From contig CAYLVB010000006.1 of assembly GCA_964387075.1 (NCBI GenBank), positions 186,001 to 250,000 of the forward strand: DNA of 64,000 bases. The letters are read 5' to 3'. Of this stretch, positions 26,419 through 35,457 are shown piece by piece. The notes under the pieces are model-generated. The model had not been told where the DNA came from. It did no database searches and saw nothing but the letters and a program-made list of their open reading frames with translations. Source of the DNA: PALSA-968 sp964387075 (lineage in GTDB: Bacteria > Bacteroidota > Bacteroidia > B-17B0 > Aurantibacillaceae). Every line of letters begins with the position of its first letter. Within the stretch, counting starts at the first letter, position 1. Made by a program: the position numbers and the translations under genes.

Positions 26419-27027
26419 ATGAGAATTACCCTCTTACTCCTGCTCCTCAGTCTTGGCGCCATAGCCCAGAAGGCCAACGATTTCGCGGTTACTATACACG
26501 AGGAAACTATCAATAAGATACTGAAGGCCATAGACTCGGTGAACGGCACCAACGATTACGAAGTAGTATTCATCAAAGGCAAATATCACTACACGGCCAA
26601 AAATATGAAAATGATGATACGGCCCGACAGCTCGCATTTTAGCTGCGATGTGAAGGTACATGTGGGCCCCTTCAATTACCACACTACTGTGCCGGGCGAT
26701 ATCAAGATAAGCTATAACAAAGCGCGCAACCAGATAGAAGTAAAAGTGGTGCGCGCCATTTTTGAACTATACACGCATGTATTGGGAAAGAAGATACACA
26801 TTAAGAACATTGACCTTGCCGAAAACTTCAAGGAACCCTTTGCCTTTGAAGGACCACAAACCCTGAACTGTGATTTTGATTACACCTGCCCCGACGGAAA
26901 AGTAAAGAAGATCTACCTGCAGCCCACCGACTGTGAATTGAAAGTAAAATGGCAGGAAATTGTAGCAAACTTTGAACTGGAGGCCTGCGATGTGCCGTTT
27001 TTGACCTTGAAGGGGGAGAAGAAATGA
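26419..27027 (+). CDS. Exported protein of unknown function
   Basis: 202 residues from ATG 26419; the start is supported by the promoter element just upstream and by a clean signal peptide (MRITLLLLLLSLGAIAQ). The mature part is beta-rich, with two to four Cys toward the C-terminus (NCDFDYTCPDGK, QPTDCELKVKW, LEACDVPF) that may form disulfides in the periplasm. It overlaps the next gene by 4 bp (ATGA), so the two are one operon. No family recognised. Confidence 0.7.
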   Translation: MRITLLLLLLSLGAIAQKANDFAVTIHEETINKILKAIDSVNGTNDYEVVFIKGKYHYTAKNMKMMIRPDSSHFSCDVKVHVGPFNYHTTVPGDIKISYNKARNQIEVKVVRAIFELYTHVLGKKIHIKNIDLAENFKEPFAFEGPQTLNCDFDYTCPDGKVKKIYLQPTDCELKVKWQEIVANFELEACDVPFLTLKGEKK

Positions 27028-27638
27028 GTTTTCGATCGATCACTATATTGCTTTTTGTTTTGGGGTCTTCTACGTCAGCATTTTCCCAAAACCAAATACT
27101 AAAGGATTCGATCCCCGACAAAGACACATTCAATATTTCTATCCCGATCAATAAGGAACTAGCCGATTATTTTACCGATCCTCTCGGGAAATCATTGCTT
27201 TCTTATTTCAACCAGGGAGTAGTTGACTGTATAGGAAACGTTTCAAAAAAGCCTTACTGGTACTCGGATCAACAACATAGTATTTATCGTGTGCTAGCGC
27301 ATTGTACCAACGATAAAACCCCAACCTTGTTTTGCGCAGGAAACAAAGTGGGTGAACTGGGCGGATCGGGAGATACTTTAATTGAATTCTCTTCTCTTTA
27401 TTCCGAAAAATCTCTTTCCAAAAATGATTTCGTAAACAAGCAAACAAAGGATCTCACTAAACGATTTGGAAGTACTTACATCAAAAAGAACGGTTATATC
27501 ATATACTCGGATTATAAAAATTCTTTACTTGTCTTATTTACAACCGGAAAAAAAGTGACCTTTTTCAGATATGTTCGAATGAATAAATCTGTAACGTGTT
27601 TTAAGGATATTGATAAAGGGATCTTAAAAACAAAGTAG
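27024..27638 (+). CDS. Exported protein of unknown function, operon partner
   Basis: 204 residues. The N-terminal signal FRSITILLFVLGSSTSAFSQ is followed by a charged, beta-rich mature region (KVGELGGSGDTLIEF, LTKRFGSTYIKKNGYIIYSD). Its ATGA overlap with the preceding gene indicates translational coupling. It has no recognisable catalytic motif. The stop lies 2 bp from a convergent gene's stop. Confidence 0.65.
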   Translation: MSFRSITILLFVLGSSTSAFSQNQILKDSIPDKDTFNISIPINKELADYFTDPLGKSLLSYFNQGVVDCIGNVSKKPYWYSDQQHSIYRVLAHCTNDKTPTLFCAGNKVGELGGSGDTLIEFSSLYSEKSLSKNDFVNKQTKDLTKRFGSTYIKKNGYIIYSDYKNSLLVLFTTGKKVTFFRYVRMNKSVTCFKDIDKGILKTK

Positions 27639-27640
27639 AA

Positions 27641-28153
27641 TTATAGCCCCACCTTCTTCTCAAGCAAATAGTTTAGCTCTTCCTTCAACCACTTTCTCTC
27701 CTCCTCGCTCAGTTTAGTCCCAAAACTTATTTTCTTCTCTTCTCTGAAAAATAAGACTATGCCATACACCGGCTTCTTGTTGCGCAAATAGATAATATCT
27801 TCATCGATGCGCTCGAGGTTAGCGGTAGTTCTTTTCCGCTTAAATTCAAGATTGAATAATTTGATGCTTACGCGGATCTCGTCGCGATTGATGACAACAA
27901 TGGTTTTACCTAACAGGGAATAAAGAAAAATAAAAAATACCACCAACCCGGCCACTATGAATGGTGTAAACAAGGCTATTTTCCCGGGCGCATCGGTGGT
28001 GATAAAAAATACGAGCATAGAGTTCCAAAAGACAGTAAAAAAGAGAAGGAAGGCAATATTGGCGTTCCATCCGGGAGACAGAATTGTAATGACATGCTCA
28101 TCGAGGTAATTCTCTAAGGTTACTTTAGTGGAAATTGGTTTTGGAACACGCAT
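27641..28153 (-). CDS. Small membrane protein with PH-like C-terminal part
   Basis: 170 residues. Two hydrophobic segments (IAFLLFFTVFWNSMLVFFIT and IVAGLVVFFIFLYSLLGK) form a hairpin, followed by a cytosolic beta-rich tail (VVINRDEIRVSIKLFNLEFKR...SFGTKLSEEERKWLKEEL). The arrangement resembles small bacterial PH-domain-like membrane proteins, but this is only a pattern. It lies 5 bp downstream of the glycosyltransferase gene and is likely co-transcribed with it. Confidence 0.6.
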   Translation of the reverse strand: MRVPKPISTKVTLENYLDEHVITILSPGWNANIAFLLFFTVFWNSMLVFFITTDAPGKIALFTPFIVAGLVVFFIFLYSLLGKTIVVINRDEIRVSIKLFNLEFKRKRTTANLERIDEDIIYLRNKKPVYGIVLFFREEKKISFGTKLSEEERKWLKEELNYLLEKKVGL

Positions 28154-28158
28154 GGAGT

Positions 28159-29124
28159 TTAGAGAGAAGACGAAATTCCAATCTTCTTCTCCAGCAGATA
28201 ATTATTCCTCACGGAAGAATTACGGAGAATAAGTTCGCTTACAAAACCCGTTAGGAAAAGGAGAGTTCCTAAAACCATTGTGGTTAAAGCGATAAAGAAC
28301 CAGGGATTAGTGGTTACCAAAGGCGCGCGCATGTTGTGCATGACGGCGTACATTTTTTGCGCGCCAAGCCAGCCGGCCACCACAAAACCTACCATGAACA
28401 TAATGGTCCCTAATAATCCAAACAAATGCATGGGGCGCTTGCCGAACTTGGAAATGAAAGTTATTGTGAGCAGATCTAAAAAACCATTGATGAAGCGCTC
28501 CAGTCCAAATTTGGTGTGGCCGTATTTGCGCTCGCGGTGCGTTACCACCTTCTCTCCTATCTTGCTGAAGCCGGCCCATTTGGCAATAACAGGAATGTAC
28601 CGGTGCATTTCGCCGTACACTTCAATGCTCTTCACCACATCTTTGCGATAAGCTTTTAAACCGCAATTGAAATCGCGCAGTTTAATGCCGCTCATCATAC
28701 GCGTAGCCGCGTTGAATAATTTGGTAGGTACCGTTTTAGTAATTGGATCGTGTCTTTTTTCTTTAAAGCCGCTCACGAGGTCAAATCCATCCTGCGTGAT
28801 CATTTTGTAGAGATCCGGAATTTCATCGGGGCTGTCCTGCAGGTCGGCGTCCATGGTAATTACCACATCTCCTTGCGTGGCCTCAAAACCTACATGCAGG
28901 GCGGCCGATTTACCGTAATTGCGGCGGAACTTGATGGCCTTTACGTTAGCGTCTTTTGCAGCCAAACCTTCGATCACCTGCCAGCTCTTGTCCTTGCTGC
29001 CGTCGTCTATAAAAATGACCTCGTACGAGAAGTTATGTTCCTTCATTACACGGGCTATCCACTCGTGCAATTCGGGCAGCGATTCGTCTTCGTTAAGGAG
29101 GGGGATGACCACAGAGATCTGCAT
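28159..29124 (-). CDS. Family 2 glycosyltransferase with two C-terminal membrane segments
   Basis: 321 residues. The GT-A domain has VVIPLLNEDESLPEL, FIDDGSKDKSW, and ITMDADLQDSPDEIP with the metal-binding acidic cluster, then RDFNCGLKAYRKDVV. Two transmembrane helices follow (FGLLGTIMFMVGFVVAGW and FFIALTTMVLGTLLFLTGFV). This is the DPM1/GtrB/ArnC-like type that transfers a sugar to polyprenyl phosphate at the inner face of the membrane, as donor for envelope glycans. Sugar unknown. The minus strand upstream holds ACTTTGTAGTGTATG, a weak -7-like element right before the start. Confidence 0.85.
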   Translation of the reverse strand: MQISVVIPLLNEDESLPELHEWIARVMKEHNFSYEVIFIDDGSKDKSWQVIEGLAAKDANVKAIKFRRNYGKSAALHVGFEATQGDVVITMDADLQDSPDEIPDLYKMITQDGFDLVSGFKEKRHDPITKTVPTKLFNAATRMMSGIKLRDFNCGLKAYRKDVVKSIEVYGEMHRYIPVIAKWAGFSKIGEKVVTHRERKYGHTKFGLERFINGFLDLLTITFISKFGKRPMHLFGLLGTIMFMVGFVVAGWLGAQKMYAVMHNMRAPLVTTNPWFFIALTTMVLGTLLFLTGFVSELILRNSSVRNNYLLEKKIGISSSL

Positions 29125-29630
29125 ACACTACAAAGTTCTAATTTTTATCGGATTAACGAAATAGGCGGGCTCCTATTGGGCTGTTTAACAGGTTTTAACT
29201 TGCTTTCTCCGAAGGACCCCCTCCCCACGAGCAGGAAGATCCGGTTTCAGAGGTAAATTGTTTCGCTCGCGGTACTCCCCCTTGAAAAAAGGGGGAGAAC
29301 TTAGCAGTGCCTGATCAAGGCTTCGGGCCCTTACTAAACCTTGGTATCCTTCTCCGGAGGGTTTTGTCCTTGCGAACAGCCTTACACGTTCTTTTTCCTT
29401 GATGAAAAAGAACCAAAAAATCAAGACGGAGCGATCCCTTCCGCACAGGGCACGCCACCATCGCGCACCGTCGAGGCCAACGCGCTATTACTGACCAAAT
29501 TCTTTCTAAGCTCTATTTTCAGGTTCCAGTGAGACTATCAGGGATTACTGTGAATATCAGAAGATGAGCTATGTGTTTGTTGCTCCTGTATTGGCCAGCC
29601 AAATACGCGTATTTCGGGTCAAAAATGTAA
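29125..29630. other. Non-coding region with stem-loop and dispersed-repeat copies
   Basis: About 500 bp with no convincing gene. It contains a perfect hairpin (CTCCCCC at 29275-29281 and GGGGGAG at 29291-29297) and the 29376-29430 repeat listed next. The longest open frames here simply run through these repeats and do not look like proteins. Confidence 0.6.
29376..29430. repeat. Dispersed intergenic repeat, copy 1
   Basis: ACAGCC, then TTCTTTTTCCTTGATGAAAA, then CAAAAAATCAAG. The same blocks in the same order recur at 55800-55872. The element carries an inverted CTTGAT/ATCAAG pair and could fold back on itself. Confidence 0.65.
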
Positions 29631-29660
29631 TTGCCTACTCTCTAAAAATTGCTAAATTTG
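29631..29660 (+). promoter_or_regulatory. Promoter of the SRP RNA gene
   Basis: TTG at 29631-29633, a 19-bp spacer and TAAATTTG at 29653-29660: a near-perfect Bacteroidota promoter (TTTG-N19-TAnnTTTG). Transcription should begin a few bases downstream, where the RNA's terminal stem starts. Confidence 0.75.
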
Positions 29661-29664
29661 CGGC

Positions 29665-29760
29665 GGGCAAGTCTTTCACGACCAGCTCCTGCTGAATCCC
29701 CCAGGACGGGAACGGAGCAAGGGTAAGCGGTTGTAGCGGTGCGATGAAAGTAGCTTGCCC
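29665..29760 (+). ncRNA. ffs: Signal recognition particle RNA (small bacterial, 4.5S type)
   Basis: About 96 nt. The ends GGGCAAG (29665) and CTTGCCC (29754-29760) pair, as do CTTTCA and TGAAAG further in. The apical part CTCCTGCTGAA...CCAGGACGGGAACGGAGCAA followed by GGGTAAGC is the conserved Ffh-binding domain with its GGAA-type tetraloop and asymmetric internal loops. A T-run (29760-29766) follows as terminator. The RNA scaffolds Ffh for co-translational targeting of membrane proteins. A consensus promoter directly precedes it. Ends are estimated from pairing. Confidence 0.88.
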
Positions 29761-29820
29761 TTTTTTCATGCCCTTAAGTGAGCAAAGCCGGAATGAAAAA
29801 ATCCCGACACTCGCCGGGAT
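29761..29820 (+). terminator. Terminator region downstream of SRP RNA
   Basis: TTTTTT directly follows the terminal stem of the SRP RNA. A further hairpin, ATCCCG (29801-29806) with CGGGAT (29815-29820), lies 40 bp on, preceded by an A-run. It has the shape of a bidirectional terminator. Confidence 0.5.
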
Positions 29821-30115
29821 GAGATATTTCCACTAAACAAAAAAGAAAAGGGCCAGGGAACCCTTGAAACCATCAGCCTTTTACAGCTTTTAAACGCATG
29901 GACAATTCATGATCTTTCTTTTTACAAAGAAGCGCACCTAAATCGGTTTATGAAAACCCAAAAGCCTTCATTATTAGGATTTGGACCAAACCCTCCAATG
30001 GGGTTTTGGCCAGGCTCCCTCTTTTAGAGGGATTTAGGCCTCGCCTGCTAAAGGGGGGGCTAATTCTTATATATTTGTTGCCAAGGAATCCCTTCGGGAA
30101 ACAAAAACTCAATTT
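29821..30115. other. Non-coding spacer before the aminopeptidase gene
   Basis: 295 bp without a gene. The only structure I see is a perfect stem-loop TCCCTCT-TTT-AGAGGGA at 30016-30032, in a GC-rich patch of the same style as other intergenic hairpins in the window. Confidence 0.5.
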
Positions 30116-31408
30116 ATGCGCCACAATCCCATTAACAAGCAGCTTTTCATTGATAACCGCAAGCGTTTCTCGGCCGCTTTAAAGCCCGGCTCCATTGCCA
30201 TCTTCAACGCCAACGATGTGTTGCCCACCAACGCCGATGGCCACATGAAATACATGCCCAATACCGATCTGTTCTACCTGAGCGGTATCGACCAGGAAGA
30301 GAGCATTTTGCTTATTTACCCCGATGCCAAGGACGGCCTGCATAAAGAAGTATTGTTTTTAAAAGAGACCAGCGAGTTGATCGCCATTTGGGAAGGCCAT
30401 AAACTCACAAAGAAAGAAGCCACCGAGGCAAGCGGCATTGAACGTGTGTATTGGCTGAGTGATTTTAAAACCATTTTCCGCTCACTGGTAGTGGAAGCCG
30501 AAACTATTTACCTGAACACCAACGAGCATGTGCGCGCCGTTATTGAAACCGAGACCCGCGAGGCACGCTTTGTAAAATGGTGCATGAACGAATACCCGGT
30601 GCATCGTTACGAGCGCTCGGCTCCTATCATGCATCATTTGCGCGCCATTAAATCCAAGACCGAAGTTGAATTGATCAAACACGCGTGTGAAATTACCGAG
30701 AAAGGATTTCGTCGCTTGCTGGGATTTGTAAAACCCGGTGTTTGGGAATTTGAAATTGAGGCGGAGTTACTGCACGAGTTTGTAAAGAACCGCAGTAAAG
30801 GTTTTGCCTATACGCCCATCATTGGCTCGGGCTACAGCTCTTGCGTGCTGCACTATATTGAGAACGACAAACAGTGCAAGGACGGCGATATTTTATTGCT
30901 TGACGTTGCCGCCGAGTACGCCAATTACAACAGCGACTTAACGCGTTGCTTACCGGTGAATGGAAAATTCTCGCAACGCCAGAAAGATGTGTACAACGCA
31001 GTTTTGCGTGTAAAGCGCGCCGCAGAGAAAATGCTGGTGGTGGGCAACGTCATTGCCGATTACCACCGCGAAGTAGGCGCCGTAATGGAAGAAGAACTCA
31101 TAAAACTTGGTTTACTGAAAGCCGAAGATGTAAAAAAACAAAACCCCGAAAGCCCGCTCTACAAAAAATACTTCATGCACGGTACCTCGCACCATTTGGG
31201 CCTGGATGTGCACGACTTAGGAAACCGCTACCGCAAATTCGAGGCCGGCATGGTCTTTACCTGCGAACCCGGCATTTACATACCCGCCGAAAACCTGGGC
31301 CTGCGCCTGGAAGATAACCTCGTCATCAACGAAAAAGGCGCGCCAACAAACCTTATGGCTTCAATTCCAATCGAGGCGGATGAGATCGAAGGCTTGATGA
31401 GGAAGTAA
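30116..31408 (+). CDS. pepP: Aminopeptidase P family protein (Xaa-Pro aminopeptidase)
   Basis: 430 residues. An N-terminal creatinase-type domain (FNANDVLPTNADGHMKYMPN, LFYLSGIDQEES) precedes the M24 'pita-bread' domain. Its five metal ligands are visible: two Asp in LLLDVAAEYANYNSDLTR, His in GTSHHLGLDVHD, Glu in CEPGIYIP and Glu in LRLEDNLVI. It cleaves N-terminal residues preceding proline, using two Mn ions, in the cytoplasm (no signal peptide). It is monocistronic: repeats lie on both sides. Confidence 0.93.
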   Translation: MRHNPINKQLFIDNRKRFSAALKPGSIAIFNANDVLPTNADGHMKYMPNTDLFYLSGIDQEESILLIYPDAKDGLHKEVLFLKETSELIAIWEGHKLTKKEATEASGIERVYWLSDFKTIFRSLVVEAETIYLNTNEHVRAVIETETREARFVKWCMNEYPVHRYERSAPIMHHLRAIKSKTEVELIKHACEITEKGFRRLLGFVKPGVWEFEIEAELLHEFVKNRSKGFAYTPIIGSGYSSCVLHYIENDKQCKDGDILLLDVAAEYANYNSDLTRCLPVNGKFSQRQKDVYNAVLRVKRAAEKMLVVGNVIADYHREVGAVMEEELIKLGLLKAEDVKKQNPESPLYKKYFMHGTSHHLGLDVHDLGNRYRKFEAGMVFTCEPGIYIPAENLGLRLEDNLVINEKGAPTNLMASIPIEADEIEGLMRK

Positions 31409-31436
31409 TCTGTATTCCCCCTCTCCTTTCATGAGA

Positions 31437-31454
31437 TCCCGATAGCTATCGGGA
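31437..31454. repeat. 18-bp perfect palindrome between pepP and the toxin-like gene
   Basis: TCCCGATAGCTATCGGGA, flanked by CTCTCCTTTCATGAGA and GGGGTGAGG. It would form a strong cruciform or hairpin in RNA but lacks a T-tract, so it is listed as a repeat and not as a terminator. Confidence 0.6.
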
Positions 31455-31543
31455 GGGGTGAGGTACGAGGCTATCCAACCTTCATTATCTACAAAAACGG
31501 TTAAAATAACCCGCTAAAAACTTTCCCAATAGGCGGAAAATCA

Positions 31544-31551
31544 TATTTTTG
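31544..31551 (+). promoter_or_regulatory. -7 promoter element of the toxin-like gene
   Basis: TATTTTTG, an exact TAnnTTTG match. It ends directly before an ATG at 31552 and 9 bp before the ATG at 31561. Because transcription starts a few bases downstream of the element, the 31561 ATG is favoured as the true start. Confidence 0.45.
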
Positions 31552-31560
31552 ATGCCTTTT

Positions 31561-34500
31561 ATGCTGCGTCGACTCTGCATCATCGTATATATATTGTTAC
31601 TTGCTTTCGGCGCGAATGCGCAGAGCTACCCCGTACACATCAGCACGCAACTGGTTGCTCCCTTCAGCGGCTACGTAGCCGATTACGCCAGCGCCGGAGA
31701 AGAAAAACTAAAACTGCTTTTTGTCTTTACCGATTTTACGAAGCCTTCCTACAACATCAAGCTCAAGATCTCTATACAGGGCCAAGGCATTACCATACAA
31801 AGCAAACCATTCTTTTTTGATGGTCCACACACTTTACAGCCGGGCATACCTTTTGAGTTGAGCGGAAGCGATCTTTTTAATTTACTGAATACGCAGAACC
31901 TCGATTTCACAGGCATTACCAAAGCGCAGTACGAACAGAAAAAAGTGCTGCCCGAAGGTTTTTATTCGGTTTGCGTGACGGCTTACGATTACAACAACCC
32001 TACTCCTATTCAGGTAAGCAACGTGGGCTGCGCGCAGGCCTGGATGGTGTTGAGCGATCCTCCTTTCCTCAATCTTCCGCAGTGCGCCTCTACGGTAACG
32101 ATCACCAATCCGCAGCAGCAAACCTTTACCTTCACGCAAATGAACATGGGCTCGCCCAATAGCGCCGCCAACACAGAGTATGTGTTTGAACTTTGGGAAA
32201 TACGTCCGCAAGGCGCCGTGGCAAACAACGTGGTGCAAACTACTCCGCCGATCTATACCTACACCACTAATGTAACCATGATCAATTACGGCATTACAGA
32301 GCCCCCGCTTTTGCCCGGCATGGAATACGCCTGGCGCGTCAAGGCACAAGATATTACCGGTCGTGATTTTTTTAAGAACGGCGGCTATAGCCAGGTATGC
32401 ACGTTTACGTATGGTGGCGTTTACGATGACCTGCATCTCGATCTCAATATTCATGCGCAGGCGGTCACCCAAAGGCAGATCAAAGTGTGGTGGGACAGCG
32501 TGGCCAATTTTACTTCCTATCAAATGGAGTTCAGGAAGGCAGGAACAACTAATTGGTTCCCGGTGATCACTTCTAACGCTCGCACGAGGGTACTCGATCT
32601 TGAGCCGCAAACCACTTACGAATTTCATGTGCGTGGAAGCGAGAACGACTATACTTCACCTTTCAGCGATCCTGTCAGCGCCACCACGCTGGCCCCTCCC
32701 GATTACCAATGCGGCGAACTTCCGGCAAGTTTAAACAGCGCAAATTTTGTTCCCCTGAAGCAAGCCATCGTGGGCATGCATTGGCAGGTTGGGCAATTTG
32801 AAATGGAAGTAACCGGCTTATCGAATCCCGTGAGCCCAACGGGAACTTACAGCGGCTATGGCCGGATACGAATACCCTTTGTGAGCCTCGTAAATTGCGG
32901 TTTCAATAACATCAGTGTGAGCGAAGAGCAGGTTGTGGTACAGGGAAAAGTAAATGCTTTATCGCATGGACTCGATGATTGGGTGCAGAATAATTCTATC
33001 GGTACTATACATGATGGAACAGAAGAACCCGAGATAAAAACGCATTCCCCCCTCAGCACTTCGGATATTCAAGTAAACAGTACCACGGGGACTTTTACCG
33101 TAGAAGGAAATACCTACACCTACACGCCCAACGGCGCGACCATTGAAGACAGCAACGGAAATCTTTTCATCGTTACTGCAGACGGACAAGTAATAAACGC
33201 AGGAACTGCCGGGAGCGGCCATGGTGAGGTCCCCGACAAAAAGAATTATATAGTAACTGATAGAGGCGTGACGACATTTAACGGAAGTTTGAAGCAATTA
33301 TACGGCATTGACAAGTTCAAATATCCTTCGCTGATCAATTATTATTTGACGGTACGGAACCTGACCGCTGATTCAAAAGATCCGGTGGATTGGAAAAGTG
33401 TGATGGCGCAAAAGTATGACATGATCGATCTTAGCTATCAATTACAGGGAGGGCTTACACCCGACAGCATTTTATTCATTACAGGGACCGGAACCGTTTA
33501 CAAAACACAGGGAACCGGGAGTGTTCGTCAGCTTTACGTGATTGGAGGAAAACATGGCGATGTTCAGGAACTTTTTGCTTGTTACAAGCATAAAGATACC
33601 CTGGTGAACATTGCCAAGATCAACATTGTGAGTTATAAACAAGAACAGAAAAAAGTGACCTTAGTGCCGCTGGGAAATGTGAGTTTGGATAAAGCTACGA
33701 TACAAAAAAATCTGAATGATATTTATAAGCAAAGCGTAGCCAGCTGGGAAGTGGATATAGCACCGGCAATAACAGTTGCGGATACTTTGTGGGACAAGGA
33801 TGGCAACGGTAGATTAAACACAGGAAGCAATTTATTCGATCGCTACAGCAAGGAGTTGATCGCGATCAACAAATACGTGCGCGCACAAACGTATTATAAA
33901 AGCGATCAGTATTATCTGATAGTGACCGACAAACAAACCGATAGCCTGATGCCCGGTATTTTAGGGGAAATGCCGCGCGGCAGGAACATTGGTTATTTAT
34001 TTACCGCAAACCCCATAGGCAATATCATTGCACATGAGCTGGGCCACGGTGCCTTTGCCCTGGAACACAGTTTCGACGGCAACGCTTCCATGCCCCGCGC
34101 TACCAGCAATTGTTTAATGGACTATGCGAATGGAATTGAACTTTACAAGGGCAAATACTGGGATTATGTACATGAGCCTGTTTCAATTATTGGAGCGCTG
34201 GAAGGGGATGATGAGGGGGCGATAGTGACGAGTGACGAGCTGAAATGGATAAGTCGTATGCTTAACAAAATAAAAACAGCTGTACTTGAAAATAAGCCAC
34301 TCGTGCTTTTAAAAAATGAATGTGGAAAAGCATGGAACACCACTAACATTTTTGTGGGTGGCTATTGCTACCGGTCTTTGACAATTGGCATGCCTTTCTG
34401 CCCTGGAAGTTATGTTGATTGTAATCCAAAAGGCAAAATAAAAAAAGTTACACGCACTTATTGGGATGCCACAAGTCAAAGTAATAAAGCCCTCGATTAC

Positions 34501-35457
34501 ATTTCGGTAGATAATTGCATTGAGATCGGTGCTCCACCACAACTTTTAGATGCTCTCATTGAATTTCTTGATACTAAAACTCTAGGAAGAAATCTTTTGA
34601 TTTTTTCTAATGGCTACCGTCCCAATCCACCTTGGATTGGTGATGAGCACCCTAAGGAAAATGACGTTGCCAATTTTACTGATATTTGGGGTTACTGGGG
34701 CGGGGTAGATGCTGTTTTTGTTGATCGAATAGGAACAAAGAATGTGGTCTATGCCGACGGGCACCACACGGTAGGCACCTCTAATCATATCAGTGAAGCA
34801 TCTTTTACTAGTAATTACTCCATGTGGTTTTGCTTTGCAGGAAAAAAACCCGTTGCCCCCCTATTTCCGGTAACTCTTTTACCCGATAAAGTGTGCGAAC
34901 AATTTCTACACAATACTTCGTTATACAGGCTTCATACCACACCGAATGACAAAGGTTTCAATACGCGAAAATATTGTGGCAAAGCCTGTGGATATGATAT
35001 TATTAGCAAAATAATGAATGGCACAATAAAATTTGATCCTAAAATTGATACTATAGACATTGTTTCTCATAGCATGGGGCACGCATATGCTTTAGGTATT
35101 ATTGAGGCTCTCAAATCAAGTCCACTCAAGATCAAATTTGGCCGTTTTTATTCATTAGCTCCCGAAAATGCCTGCAGTAGTAACGGGGCCATTGATTTTA
35201 GTATTTTTGAAGAGGTTTGGCAATATGGCTGCAATGAATTAAATCCCAAGTGGGAACAGGATGGGGTTGCTCCTCAATGCGAAATACCCGGTATAACCAC
35301 AAAGAATCCCAAAAAATATGGCCGAATACACTTTCCCAAACAGTTTGACCCAAAAGATTATTTGGAAAGTCACTCAATTGTTAATTATTTTTGGATTTTT
35401 AGCGAGATAAAGTATAATCCCACTGATCCTAAAGGATATGTTAGAAAAAGACATTAG
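31561..35457 (+). CDS. Secreted multidomain protein: Fn3, HELGH zincin and C-terminal SHSMG hydrolase domain (candidate polymorphic toxin)
   Basis: 1298 residues from ATG 31561 (ATG 31552 would add three). Signal peptide MLRRLCIIVYILLLAFGANAQ. Beta-rich N-terminal part, then a fibronectin type III domain around residues 295-380 (QIKVWWDSVANFTSYQMEFR...LEPQTTYEFHVRG). A zincin segment has HELGHGAFALEH at residues 825-836 (HExxH plus a third His). From about residue 900 to the end lies a separate ~400-residue domain with DIVSHSMGHAYALGIIEAL. Ser1171 in SHSMG is a lipase/esterase-type nucleophile elbow; a late ESHSIVNYF may supply His. This last part is strikingly AT-rich by hand count (17/60 and 21/60 GC against 36/60 near the start), as expected for a swapped toxin tip. 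No T9SS domain is seen at the C-terminus. The next gene overlaps by 20 bp. Confidence 0.8.
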   Translation: MLRRLCIIVYILLLAFGANAQSYPVHISTQLVAPFSGYVADYASAGEEKLKLLFVFTDFTKPSYNIKLKISIQGQGITIQSKPFFFDGPHTLQPGIPFELSGSDLFNLLNTQNLDFTGITKAQYEQKKVLPEGFYSVCVTAYDYNNPTPIQVSNVGCAQAWMVLSDPPFLNLPQCASTVTITNPQQQTFTFTQMNMGSPNSAANTEYVFELWEIRPQGAVANNVVQTTPPIYTYTTNVTMINYGITEPPLLPGMEYAWRVKAQDITGRDFFKNGGYSQVCTFTYGGVYDDLHLDLNIHAQAVTQRQIKVWWDSVANFTSYQMEFRKAGTTNWFPVITSNARTRVLDLEPQTTYEFHVRGSENDYTSPFSDPVSATTLAPPDYQCGELPASLNSANFVPLKQAIVGMHWQVGQFEMEVTGLSNPVSPTGTYSGYGRIRIPFVSLVNCGFNNISVSEEQVVVQGKVNALSHGLDDWVQNNSIGTIHDGTEEPEIKTHSPLSTSDIQVNSTTGTFTVEGNTYTYTPNGATIEDSNGNLFIVTADGQVINAGTAGSGHGEVPDKKNYIVTDRGVTTFNGSLKQLYGIDKFKYPSLINYYLTVRNLTADSKDPVDWKSVMAQKYDMIDLSYQLQGGLTPDSILFITGTGTVYKTQGTGSVRQLYVIGGKHGDVQELFACYKHKDTLVNIAKINIVSYKQEQKKVTLVPLGNVSLDKATIQKNLNDIYKQSVASWEVDIAPAITVADTLWDKDGNGRLNTGSNLFDRYSKELIAINKYVRAQTYYKSDQYYLIVTDKQTDSLMPGILGEMPRGRNIGYLFTANPIGNIIAHELGHGAFALEHSFDGNASMPRATSNCLMDYANGIELYKGKYWDYVHEPVSIIGALEGDDEGAIVTSDELKWISRMLNKIKTAVLENKPLVLLKNECGKAWNTTNIFVGGYCYRSLTIGMPFCPGSYVDCNPKGKIKKVTRTYWDATSQSNKALDYISVDNCIEIGAPPQLLDALIEFLDTKTLGRNLLIFSNGYRPNPPWIGDEHPKENDVANFTDIWGYWGGVDAVFVDRIGTKNVVYADGHHTVGTSNHISEASFTSNYSMWFCFAGKKPVAPLFPVTLLPDKVCEQFLHNTSLYRLHTTPNDKGFNTRKYCGKACGYDIISKIMNGTIKFDPKIDTIDIVSHSMGHAYALGIIEALKSSPLKIKFGRFYSLAPENACSSNGAIDFSIFEEVWQYGCNELNPKWEQDGVAPQCEIPGITTKNPKKYGRIHFPKQFDPKDYLESHSIVNYFWIFSEIKYNPTDPKGYVRKRH

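Noticed and set aside
27641..29124. Similar C-termini (YLLEKKxG) of the small membrane protein and the glycosyltransferase
   Set aside because: Only seven residues in common and no similarity around them; probably coincidence.
29341..29532. Short open frame in the intergenic region
   Set aside because: Runs through the dispersed repeat and its hairpins; the same repeat occurs elsewhere without an open frame.
29530..29640. Possible tRNA near the SRP RNA
   Set aside because: No acceptor stem, anticodon arm or TTCGA loop could be built. No tRNA or rRNA was seen anywhere in the window.
31882..32628. 248-codon antisense frame inside the toxin-like gene
   Set aside because: No motif, and opposite a well-supported secreted protein with Fn3 signature.
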